Below, in pieces: positions 1-6,116 of a stretch of DNA of 11,154 nt. The translations under genes and the position numbers were made by a program. The DNA comes from CAZRIE01 sp964600075 (lineage in GTDB: Bacteria > Bacteroidota > Bacteroidia > Flavobacteriales > Flavobacteriaceae), in NCBI GenBank assembly GCA_964600075.1, contig CAZRIE010000132.1, forward strand, positions 1-11,154. Direction: 5' to 3'. The stretch's first letter is position 1. Each line of letters begins with the position of its first letter. Under the pieces are notes generated by a model. The model was not told the origin of the DNA. It saw only the letters and a program-made list of their open reading frames with translations, and ran no database searches.

Positions 1-799
1 CAAATTTGTTATCCGCTGTGCGAAACGGCAGACCTGTAAATTCAGCTATGTATTTCGCTACGAGCACGTCATAACCATTAGGAGTGTTTAACCCGGTACC
101 TACTGCCGTTCCGCCCAATGCCAATTCACTGAGATGGTCAAGTGTGTTTTTTAAGGCCTTTAGGCCATGATCCATTTGGGAGACGTAACCCGAGAATTCC
201 TGCCCCAGGGTAAGGGGAGTGGCATCCATCAAATGGGTTCGACCGATTTTAACCACTTTTGCAAATTCCTTCGCTTTTTTGTTAAATGTATCGCGTAGTT
301 GCTGTACTCCAGGGATGGTAACCTCGACAATTTTCTTATAAGCAGCGATATGCATTCCGGTTGGAAAGGTATCGTTGGAAGATTGTGACTTGTTCACATC
401 GTCATTGGGTTGTATCGTCTTTTCGCCTTCACCGATTTTTTTGCCGGCTATTTCATGTGCACGGTTGGCAATCACCTCGTTCACGTTCATATTGCTCTGC
501 GTGCCCGAACCTGTCTGCCAAATGACTAAAGGAAACTGGTCGTCATGTTGACCGGTCAAAATCTCATCACAAACAGTGGCGATTAAATCTCTTTTTTTCT
601 CAGATAGCACTTCAAGCTCATGGTTCGTGTAGGCCGCCGCTTTTTTGAGATAGGCAAAGCCATAGACGACATCTAGGGGCATAGAAGCAGACGGCCCTAT
701 TTTGAAATTATTTCTTGAGCGTTCGGTCTGGGCGCCCCAATATTTATCGGCTGGTACTTCTACCTTGCCCATGGTATCCTTCTCTATTCTAAAGCTCAT
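1..799 (-). CDS. fumC: Class II fumarate hydratase (fumarase C), 5' part only
   Basis: Catalyses reversible hydration of fumarate to L-malate in the TCA cycle, as a cytosolic homotetramer. The window holds the first 266 residues, against about 465 for the family; the C-terminal part, including the GSSxMPxKxNP signature loop, lies beyond the left edge. Visible family signatures: WQTGSGTQSNMNVNE at residues 95-108, SSNDTFPTG at 140-148, and GRTHLMDATPLTLGQE at 186-201, with His189 corresponding to the conserved His188 of E. coli FumC. The THxxDATPLT form favours fumarase over aspartase, which usually has TQxQDAVPMT. The ATG at 797-799 gives an N-terminus (MSFRIEKDTMGKVEVP) typical of the family. 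It is divergent from the small membrane protein gene at 965. No frame disruption in the visible part. Confidence 0.95.
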   Translation of the reverse strand, partial: MSFRIEKDTMGKVEVPADKYWGAQTERSRNNFKIGPSASMPLDVVYGFAYLKKAAAYTNHELEVLSEKKRDLIATVCDEILTGQHDDQFPLVIWQTGSGTQSNMNVNEVIANRAHEIAGKKIGEGEKTIQPNDDVNKSQSSNDTFPTGMHIAAYKKIVEVTIPGVQQLRDTFNKKAKEFAKVVKIGRTHLMDATPLTLGQEFSGYVSQMDHGLKALKNTLDHLSELALGGTAVGTGLNTPNGYDVLVAKYIAEFTGLPFRTADNKF

Positions 800-824
800 T
801 TTCAAGTGTATTTTAGGTGTAAAA

Positions 825-832
825 CAAAGGTA
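825..832 (-). promoter_or_regulatory. Candidate -7 box for fumC
   Basis: On the minus strand this reads TACCTTTG, matching the Bacteroidota -7 consensus TAnnTTTG, 25 nt upstream of the fumC ATG. I see no TTG at the expected -33 distance, so the assignment rests on one box only. Confidence 0.4.
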
Positions 833-910
833 GTATATAGTGCATTTATTTCCACCCCGGACAGTCAAAATTTTAGGTTTCGACAAGGTGAATATTTTTT
901 TCGGTTTCGA

Positions 911-943
911 TTTGCAATTATCGTTGTTTTCAAAGTATCTTTG
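911..943 (+). promoter_or_regulatory. Bacteroidota-type promoter for the 56-aa membrane protein
   Basis: TTTG at 911-914 and TATCTTTG at 936-943 are separated by 21 bp and match the -33/-7 pair (TTTG, TAnnTTTG) of the Bacteroidota primary sigma factor. Transcription would start near 948, about 17 nt before the ATG at 965. The leader is A-rich (seven A in a row at 951-957) and has no Shine-Dalgarno sequence, as is usual in this phylum. Confidence 0.7.
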
Positions 944-964
944 TTTAAGTAAAAAAAGTTTCAA

Positions 965-1135
965 ATGGAATTTGATCAGTATCTTGGATTTCTTGCGTTT
1001 TTAACCATATTAACAATAGGTTTTTGGTTAATGATTTTTTTATTGACTTTCGTAGTACCGTATTGGCTAGGTGGAAACCTTATAGAACTCTATAAAGAGT
1101 GGAAAGAAAAGAAGAGAGCTAAACGTAGCGCATAA
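965..1135 (+). CDS. Small single-pass membrane protein, 56 aa, unknown function
   Basis: I do not recognise a family. The 56 residues have a short acidic N-terminus (MEFDQ), a hydrophobic stretch from about residue 6 to 36 rich in Phe, Leu, Ile and Trp, and a basic C-terminal tail (KEWKEKKRAKRSA). By the positive-inside rule the tail should be cytoplasmic and the N-terminus outside. The hydrophobic run is longer than a single 20-residue helix needs, so a tilted helix or a helix plus amphipathic segment is possible. The gene is supported by context: a good promoter 22 nt upstream of the ATG and a strong terminator beginning 14 nt after the TAA stop make a complete monocistronic unit. It is divergent from fumC and convergent with the beta-barrel receptor gene. 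No second gene lies in the unit. Confidence 0.75.
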   Translation: MEFDQYLGFLAFLTILTIGFWLMIFLLTFVVPYWLGGNLIELYKEWKEKKRAKRSA

Positions 1136-1149
1136 CTCGTTTTAATATA

Positions 1150-1189
1150 AAAAAACAGGGAAGTAAAATTTTTTACTTCCCTGTTTTTT
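1150..1189. terminator. Bidirectional intrinsic terminator
   Basis: Perfect inverted repeat: arms at 1150-1168 and 1171-1189, with the GC core CAGGGAAG / CTTCCCTG and A/T tracts at both ends, so it gives a hairpin followed by a U-run on either strand. It lies between the 56-aa protein (stop 1135, plus) and the beta-barrel gene (stop 1223, minus) and would terminate both. Confidence 0.92.
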
Positions 1190-1222
1190 GTTTTTGCAGT
1201 TTTCAGGCCTATATTTTAATCA

Positions 1223-3721
1223 TCATCCTTCACTATCATCCTCGCCGTTTCCACCACCATTAACACCGCGGCCCCGTTCCCTTTCTTTGGCTTGATTGAA
1301 TCGGTAGATAAAGGAAAATGTGAATTGCCTTTGACGATATTGAAATTCGCTACGTGATGTAAAGAAATCGGTTTCGGTAAACGATTGCCGTTTTCTTGAA
1401 TTTAACAAATCGCTAACATTTAGTGATAAGGTACCATTATCATTCATTATATCTTTGCTAAAAGCCATATTCAAAGAAAATATACCTTTGGTTTCTGTTT
1501 GCGCATTCTGGCGTGGCCCCCCATAATAGGCGTTGGTCTGCCATTCGATTTTTGCGGGTAGCGAAACCTTTGAACTAAATCGGGCAAACCAACTGGTGTT
1601 TTCCGCTCCGTAGTCTACGTCATTGAAAAACCCCTCTTTCGAGAACTTAAAAATGTTAAAACTACTGTTTATGCGAAGCCATTTTTTCGGGTTATACAAA
1701 ATTCCGGCTTCGGCACCATAGCGCTGCTCCGTAGATAAATTAATGGGAATCGAACGAATAATATCAATACCGTCAGGAGTGGTTTGGCCTGTGCTCTCTT
1801 GGACCCGCTCGAAAGACCCGGTTTCTTTCTGATAGTAAACAGAGGAGGTCAAAGTCAATTTTTCCCATCGTTTCAAATAGCCAAGATCGAACGTGTTCGA
1901 AAATGCAGGGTCCAGATCGGGATTTCCTTGAAATATATTTGTTCTGCTGGATCTTGAAGGAAAGGGATTTACATAACGGCCCCCGGGTCTGTTTATTCTA
2001 CGGTTATAGCCCAATGTAACACTTTCTTTACCTTCTTCGTCCAATTCATAAATCAAATTTACCGTTGGAAAAAGGCCCAAATAGTTTTTGTCAAAATTTA
2101 CATCGATATCCACACCGAAATCTTCTTCGAGTTCACTGGTGTCGAATTCGGAATCCAATTGTCCTTTTAAATTCGTGTTCTCCAATCTAAGACCTAACAG
2201 ATAGGAAAACTTCTCAATTTTGTTTCCGTATTGTGTGTAGAGCGCGTGTACATTCTCGTCATAAGAGAATTTATTGGTCAGGTTTTCATTGATTACGAAC
2301 TGTCCGCTTGCTTGATCCAACGAATCCAATTGGTAATCGGTAATCTCCCCTTCAAAAGTGCCCCGATACCCTGCCTCGAATTGTGCATTTTCCATTGGAA
2401 GTATATAGTCGGCTTGAATTAGATATTCATTATCCATTTCTTCCTCATATACATTTTCGAGAACGATTAGATCCTCATCAGGCAGCGTTCTGCGTTCTTC
2501 GATTGTAGTATTTCGGGTCTCATCATCTTTGCCGTACTGCAAATCGGCGGTAAGCTGGTGGCCGCTATCGTTAAACCTATTGATGTAGTTTAATGAAATT
2601 TGGCAGCTATTATCCTTTTCGTTCTCCAGTTCTTCGCGAAAAGTTGTACTGTTCAACATGCTTTCAACAAACCTTTGGTTAGTGTTCTCGGTGAAATCTT
2701 CATCTTTGGAAACACGAAAAAATATACTTCCCGTTATTGATGAATTATCAGTAATGAAATATTCGGCCCCCAAATTATTATTAAAACTTTTGTCCAACCT
2801 ATTGTAGGTTCTGTCTTCTATAATTCTGTCGAATCTACTTAGGGTGTCTTTATAGGTGTTATCATAAAATGCATTTCCGGGGGCGTCTCGGTAACGGTAT
2901 CCGAAAGTATTGAAAACATTAAATTTGTCGGTACGCAAGTTTGCGCTAACCGTAATGCCCCTACTGGTCGGATATCCGATATAGGCATTGGCCGAACCAT
3001 TAAAACCCAATGTTTTTTCTTTTTTAAGGATGATATTGAGTATTCCTGCGGTTCCCTCGGCGTCATATCGGGCCGAAGGGCTTGTTATGACCTCGACCTT
3101 TTCTATGGCCTCTGCCGGTAACTGGCGAAGCGCATCAGTAGAGCCAAATCCCGCTAGGGCAGAGGGTTTGCCGTTGATAAGTATCCGAACGTTTTCATTA
3201 CCCCTAAGGCTTATTGCACCTTCTACATCAACACTAACTGAAGGTACATTGTTAAGGGCGTCACTGATGGTCGCCCCACTGGTCGTAAGGTCTTTTCCAA
3301 CGTTGTAAATTTTTTTATCAAGACGAACTTCAACGGTAGTCTTTTCGCCTACCACCTCGACGCCTTCTAATTGAGCTACATCAATGGCTAATTTGATAGT
3401 ACCTAAATCGGTCGACTTTTGAAAGGTTAGGTCAGGTAGTCTGAAGGTTTTGTAGGAGATGTATTCTACGCTAACATTGTATTTGCCGGGCATGGTCTTG
3501 ACTTCAAACTTGCCGTCGACATCTGTAATGCCACCCGTTACATTATCGGGATTTTGTATGCTTTGCAAAACTAGGGTCGCATATTCCAACGGTTGGCCGT
3601 CGTCTTTGTCCATAACTGTTCCGGTAATCTTGATGGGTTCCCTTGCTGGTGCGCCTTGTGGTCTTTGGGCTGTAAGTTTAATCGATAAAAGTAAAAGGGC
3701 AATTAGGAACAGTTTTTTCAT
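1223..3721 (-). CDS. TonB-dependent-receptor-like outer membrane beta-barrel protein with carboxypeptidase-regulatory-like domain
   Basis: An 832-residue outer membrane protein. Residues 1-19 are a signal peptide ending LTAQ. Residues about 31-111 form a CarboxypepD_reg-like beta-sandwich (KITGTVMDKDDGQPLEYATL). Residues about 130-233 form the plug, with the segments SLRGNENVRILINGKP (171-186) and VEVITSPSARYDAEGTAGILNI (209-230). The rest is a beta-barrel of the 'outer membrane beta-barrel family' type (OMP_b-brl_3 in Pfam), closing with QFTFSFIYRF. A charged 22-residue tail, Arg/Glu then Gly then acidic, follows the last strand, which is longer than in classical TonB-dependent receptors. 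There is no SusD partner, so a glycan-utilisation role is not indicated; the substrate is unknown. The ATG lies 1 nt after the stop of the upstream gene, so the two are cotranscribed and probably translationally coupled. The stop is a tandem TGA TGA. Confidence 0.9.
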   Translation of the reverse strand: MKKLFLIALLLLSIKLTAQRPQGAPAREPIKITGTVMDKDDGQPLEYATLVLQSIQNPDNVTGGITDVDGKFEVKTMPGKYNVSVEYISYKTFRLPDLTFQKSTDLGTIKLAIDVAQLEGVEVVGEKTTVEVRLDKKIYNVGKDLTTSGATISDALNNVPSVSVDVEGAISLRGNENVRILINGKPSALAGFGSTDALRQLPAEAIEKVEVITSPSARYDAEGTAGILNIILKKEKTLGFNGSANAYIGYPTSRGITVSANLRTDKFNVFNTFGYRYRDAPGNAFYDNTYKDTLSRFDRIIEDRTYNRLDKSFNNNLGAEYFITDNSSITGSIFFRVSKDEDFTENTNQRFVESMLNSTTFREELENEKDNSCQISLNYINRFNDSGHQLTADLQYGKDDETRNTTIEERRTLPDEDLIVLENVYEEEMDNEYLIQADYILPMENAQFEAGYRGTFEGEITDYQLDSLDQASGQFVINENLTNKFSYDENVHALYTQYGNKIEKFSYLLGLRLENTNLKGQLDSEFDTSELEEDFGVDIDVNFDKNYLGLFPTVNLIYELDEEGKESVTLGYNRRINRPGGRYVNPFPSRSSRTNIFQGNPDLDPAFSNTFDLGYLKRWEKLTLTSSVYYQKETGSFERVQESTGQTTPDGIDIIRSIPINLSTEQRYGAEAGILYNPKKWLRINSSFNIFKFSKEGFFNDVDYGAENTSWFARFSSKVSLPAKIEWQTNAYYGGPRQNAQTETKGIFSLNMAFSKDIMNDNGTLSLNVSDLLNSRKRQSFTETDFFTSRSEFQYRQRQFTFSFIYRFNQAKERERGRGVNGGGNGEDDSEG

Positions 3722-3722
3722 A

Positions 3723-4250
3723 TTAGCCTTCAGATTTCTCTTTCTTTTTTTTCCGCTTTTTCTCTTTTTTCTTCTCTTTTTGGGTCTTTTGAAGCCCCTT
3801 TTTTTGCATCTCTACAAAAGCTTCATATTTCTCCAAGGGAAGGCCGGCCTTAAGTTCTTCGTCTTGTGCCGCCGTTATTTTCTCCATAGTCTCGCGCATT
3901 TGATCAGGACTTAATTCTAGAATTTGCATCTCGATACGTTTCTGCAAGTATTTTTTCAAGACAGAACTCATTACTGCTTTCTCGAACGCATTGAGCTCTA
4001 GAGCTTCCGAAATCTTGGGCATTTCACCATCCACAATTTGTGCTGCGGTTTTTGGCTCCGGTTCTTTTGGGACCTCTTGTGCCTGAGGTATTGCACTTCG
4101 CTGTCTTCCGTAGCCGCCGCCGCCGCCTCCATAGCCATAACCGCCTCCCCCGTAACCTCCTCCGTAACCATTTCCGTATTGAGCCTGTAATTCAGCTCCG
4201 GCGAGTAACATAACAAATACTGCGATTAAAAATTTGATATTGTTTTCCAT
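3723..4250 (-). CDS. Secreted Gly/Tyr-rich, Lys-tailed helical protein (possibly Spy/CpxP-like), partner of the receptor
   Basis: A 175-residue protein built of distinct parts. Residues 1-24 are a signal peptide ending ELQAQ. Residues 25-48 are almost only Gly and Tyr (YGNGYGGGYGGGG pattern). Residues 50-74 are a Pro/Glu linker. Residues about 78-153 are predicted helical, with SPDQMRETMEKI, DEELKAGLPLEKYEAFVEMQKK, a pattern resembling the LTxxQ-type periplasmic helical proteins (Spy/CpxP) of Bacteroidota. Residues 155-173 are Lys-rich. It should be periplasmic or surface-exposed. First gene of an operon with the beta-barrel receptor (1 nt gap). The Spy-like reading is an inference from the helical pattern only; I do not recognise the full-length protein. 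Both low-complexity ends are in frame and the gene is intact. Confidence 0.82.
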   Translation of the reverse strand: MENNIKFLIAVFVMLLAGAELQAQYGNGYGGGYGGGGYGYGGGGGGYGRQRSAIPQAQEVPKEPEPKTAAQIVDGEMPKISEALELNAFEKAVMSSVLKKYLQKRIEMQILELSPDQMRETMEKITAAQDEELKAGLPLEKYEAFVEMQKKGLQKTQKEKKKEKKRKKKKEKSEG

Positions 4251-4289
4251 GACGCTATCTGTTTATAAGATTATATATTTTTCTAATGG

Positions 4290-4332
4290 TTTAACCCTAT
4301 TTGGTTAAAGGTTTGTTAAAATGATTTAACAA
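4290..4332. promoter_or_regulatory. Cluster of GTTAAA/TTTAAC half-sites, operator-like
   Basis: Two perfect inverted repeats sit side by side: TTTAACC (4290-4296) / GGTTAAA (4303-4309) with a 6-nt spacer, and TTGTTAAA (4313-4320) / TTTAACAA (4325-4332) with a 4-nt spacer. The two inner half-sites also form a direct repeat, GTTAAA-N5-GTTAAA (4304-4320), an 11-bp period. The cluster lies immediately downstream of the -7 box of the secreted-protein/receptor operon, covering its probable start of transcription and upper leader, where a repressor would act or an RNA hairpin would form. Confidence 0.55.
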
Positions 4333-4340
4333 CAAATGTA
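4333..4340 (-). promoter_or_regulatory. Candidate -7 box of the secreted protein/receptor operon
   Basis: Minus strand reads TACATTTG (TAnnTTTG). It would start transcription near 4326-4328, giving a leader of about 75 nt before the ATG at 4250. The nearest upstream TTG (minus strand, 4366-4368) is 25 bp away, longer than ideal, so the -33 box is uncertain. Confidence 0.5.
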
Positions 4341-4360
4341 CCAAATTATTCGGGTGTGAA

Positions 4361-4390
4361 AAGTTCAAGTATCAAGTTCAAAAAAGTTCC
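4361..4390. repeat. Degenerate AAGTTC tandem units
   Basis: AAGTTCAA occurs at 4361-4368 and 4374-4381, and a third partial unit AAGTTCC at 4384-4390. They lie upstream of the -7 box of the secreted protein/receptor operon and downstream of the arsC-like stop codon. Their origin is unclear; they look like a degenerate simple repeat. Confidence 0.6.
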
Positions 4391-4424
4391 TGGTTTACTT
4401 TTTTAGAATGAATGAGTTTAGTTT

Positions 4425-4447
4425 CTGCTACTGCTACTGCTACTGCT
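4425..4447. repeat. CTGCTA hexanucleotide microsatellite
   Basis: Three full CTGCTA units plus CTGCT make a 23-bp tract, 18 nt past the end of the arsC-like gene and outside any coding region. Copy number could vary by slippage; I see no gene whose frame or promoter spacing it would change, although it is upstream of the receptor operon. Confidence 0.85.
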
Positions 4448-4464
4448 CACTGATTAGTAGTTTT

Positions 4465-4806
4465 CTATAAAATATCACTTATCAGGTCAGAAGGCCTTCC
4501 GATAATCCCTTTGTCACCATTGAGAACGATTGGTCGTTCTATTAATTTTGGATGGGCAATCATGGCATCTAAAATTTCTTCGTCGGAAAGTAACCTTCCT
4601 TTATACTTTTCCTTCCATATCGTTTCATTTTTGCGAACGAGCATTTCAGGTGTGATGGCTAAGGAACTCAAAATTTCTCGTAACTCTTCCTTGGTGGGAA
4701 TTTCCTCTAAATATTTAACAATTTGAAATTCTTTGCCTGATTTTTCGAGAACTTCTAGACCTTCACGGGATTTCCGGCATCTGGGATTGTGGTATATTTT
4801 TATCAT
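4465..4806 (-). CDS. arsC: ArsC-family (glutaredoxin-dependent arsenate reductase-like) thiol reductase
   Basis: A 113-residue cytosolic protein of the ArsC/Spx/YfgD thioredoxin-fold family, which reduces arsenate to arsenite with glutathione/glutaredoxin in characterised members. Seen: the N-terminal YHNPRCRKSRE motif with catalytic Cys10, and three arginines, Arg58 (LVRKNE), Arg91 (ERPIV) and Arg104 (GRPSD), that line up with Cys12, Arg60, Arg94 and Arg107 of E. coli ArsC. At 113 residues it is closer in length to YfgD-like proteins (about 119) than to plasmid ArsC (141). There is no arsR, arsB/acr3 or other arsenic gene nearby, so true arsenate reduction in the cell is not proven; a general thiol-redox role is possible. 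It lies 74 nt downstream of prfB on the same strand, separated by a hairpin repeat. Confidence 0.85.
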   Translation of the reverse strand: MIKIYHNPRCRKSREGLEVLEKSGKEFQIVKYLEEIPTKEELREILSSLAITPEMLVRKNETIWKEKYKGRLLSDEEILDAMIAHPKLIERPIVLNGDKGIIGRPSDLISDIL

Positions 4807-4829
4807 TTTATGGGTTTTAGGTTTCTATC

Positions 4830-4867
4830 GTTTCTGGTTCCAAGTCAGTGAACTTGAAACCAGAAAC
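4830..4867. repeat. 38-nt imperfect palindrome between prfB and arsC
   Basis: GTTTCTGGTT (4830-4839) pairs with AACCAGAAAC (4858-4867), then one C/A mismatch, then CAAGT (4841-4845) with ACTTG (4852-4856), leaving a 6-nt loop. No U-run follows on either strand, so it is not a typical intrinsic terminator. It resembles a REP-like intergenic element or an mRNA-processing hairpin; the function is unknown. Confidence 0.7.
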
Positions 4868-4880
4868 AATTTAAAACTCT

Positions 4881-5985
4881 TTATTCCTCTTCCTCTTTTT
4901 GCCCCATCATCATTAAATAGGCTTTAAGGAAAGCGTCGATATCGCCATCCATAACCGCATCAACGCTGCCGGTCTCTTGGGCGGTGCGAACGTCCTTTAC
5001 CAATTTATACGGATGCATAACATAATTACGTATCTGGGAGCCCCACTCGATCTTCATTTTTGAAGATTCGATTTCATTACGCGCCTCCATCTTTTTGCGA
5101 AGCTCGATTTCATACAGTTGCGATTTCAACATTTTCATGGCAGTTGCCCTGTTGTCATGTTGACTTCTGGAGTCTGAACATGAAATCTGAATACCTGTCG
5201 GATGGTGAACTAGTTGCACCTTGGTTTCGACCTTGTTCACGTTTTGACCCCCTGCACCGCTTGACCTTGCGGTCGTAATAGTAATATCGGCAGGGTTTAT
5301 ATCGACTTCAATACTATCGTCAACAAGCGGATACACGTAAACGGATGCAAATGAAGTATGGCGTTTCGCATTACTATCGAAAGGGGAGATGCGCACCAAG
5401 CGATGAACCCCGTTTTCACCTTTGAGCCATCCAAAGGCATAGTCACCATCGATTTCAAGGGTTACGGTCTTTATTCCTGCTACATCGCCTTCCTGATAGT
5501 TGAGTTCTTTAATCTTGTATCTGCTCTTTTCTGCCCACATCATGTACATCCGCATAAGCATCGAGGCCCAGTCACAACTTTCGGTACCCCCGGCACCTGC
5601 GGTAATCTGGAGAACGGCCGGTAGTTCATCGCCTTCTTCGGAGAGCATGTTCTTAAACTCCAGTTTCTCGATCTGGTTTAGTGCTTTTTGATATTGTGTT
5701 TCGACTTCGACTTCCTCAATCTCACCTTCTTGTTGAAATTCGAGTAGCACTTCGATATCGCCGACCAAATTTTTGGCAACGTTGTAGTCGTCAACCCATT
5801 GTTTTTTGGACTGAATAAATTTCATATGCGTCTGGGCTTCCTGAGGGTTGTCCCAGAAATTGGGAGCAAGGGTTTTTTCCTGCTCGTTTTCTATTTCGAT
5901 AAGTTTCGCATCGACGTCAAAGATACCTCCTTAACGCGCCAAGGCGATCTTGAAGACCATTGTATAGGTCAGTAGTTATTGTCAT
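4881..5985 (-). CDS. prfB: Peptide chain release factor 2, made by programmed +1 frameshift
   Basis: RF2 recognises UGA and UAA stop codons and triggers peptide release. The gene starts at ATG 5983-5985 (upstream AAAAGGAAA), runs 22 codons (MTITTDLYNGLQDRLGALRRYL), meets an in-frame TGA at 5917-5919, and continues in the +1 frame from GAC at 5916-5918 to the stop at 4881-4883. The joined product is 367 residues, against 365 in E. coli. Seen in the second frame: SPF tripeptide at joined residues 200-202, for stop-codon recognition, and the peptidyl-hydrolysis GGQ at 245-247 in RSSGAGGQNVNKVET. The residue matching E. coli position 246 is Ser (joined residue 241). Taking the Met at 5825 as the start would drop 53 residues of the N-terminal domain and is wrong. 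Expression should be autoregulated: low RF2 promotes frameshifting. Confidence 0.96.
5916..5931 (-). promoter_or_regulatory. prfB: prfB programmed +1 frameshift site
   Basis: Minus strand AGGAGGTATCTTTGAC. It contains an internal Shine-Dalgarno-like AGGAGG (5926-5931), spacer TAT, slippery CTT (5920-5922), the in-frame TGA (5917-5919), and a C that weakens termination. The E. coli version is AGGGGGTATCTTTGAC, so only one base differs and the difference makes the anti-SD match more canonical. Slippage of peptidyl-tRNA-Leu from CUU to UUU skips one base and resumes at GAC. Confidence 0.96.
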
Positions 5986-6002
5986 TATAATTTCCTTTTG
6001 AG

Positions 6003-6010
6003 CAAAAATA
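6003..6010 (-). promoter_or_regulatory. Candidate -7 box for prfB
   Basis: Minus strand reads TATTTTTG (TAnnTTTG), 17 nt upstream of the prfB ATG, implying a very short leader. I see no clear TTG at -33, so this is provisional. Confidence 0.4.
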
Positions 6011-6052
6011 GTACTCTTTTTCGGGAATATTTACTCTTTAGGGGTTAGAAGT

Positions 6053-6070
6053 TTTGAGGAAGACCTCAAA
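6053..6070. other. Short perfect hairpin upstream of prfB
   Basis: TTTGAGG (6053-6059) and CCTCAAA (6064-6070) flank an AAGA loop. It lies between the transglutaminase remnant and the prfB promoter. No U-run follows on the minus strand, so a terminator for the remnant is doubtful; an operator is possible. Confidence 0.35.
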
Positions 6071-6116
6071 GCATAAAATGATATTCAAAAGGTTTTTTTT
6101 GGAAGACGGCGGGAGT

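Noticed and set aside
2988..3308. 106-codon open frame on the plus strand.
   Set aside because: Lies wholly within the plug-encoding part of the receptor gene on the opposite strand; no independent promoter or recognisable domain.
3459..3914. 151-codon open frame on the plus strand.
   Set aside because: Antisense to the well-supported receptor and secreted-protein genes and spanning their junction; its sequence mirrors the Lys-rich and signal-peptide codons and resembles no protein I know.
4425..4447. Phase-variation switch at the CTGCTA tract.
   Set aside because: The tract is not within a coding frame or between promoter boxes of any gene I can identify, so a switching role has no support.
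6053..6070. Hairpin as a terminator for the transglutaminase remnant.
   Set aside because: Only 7 bp, and no U-run follows on the minus strand.
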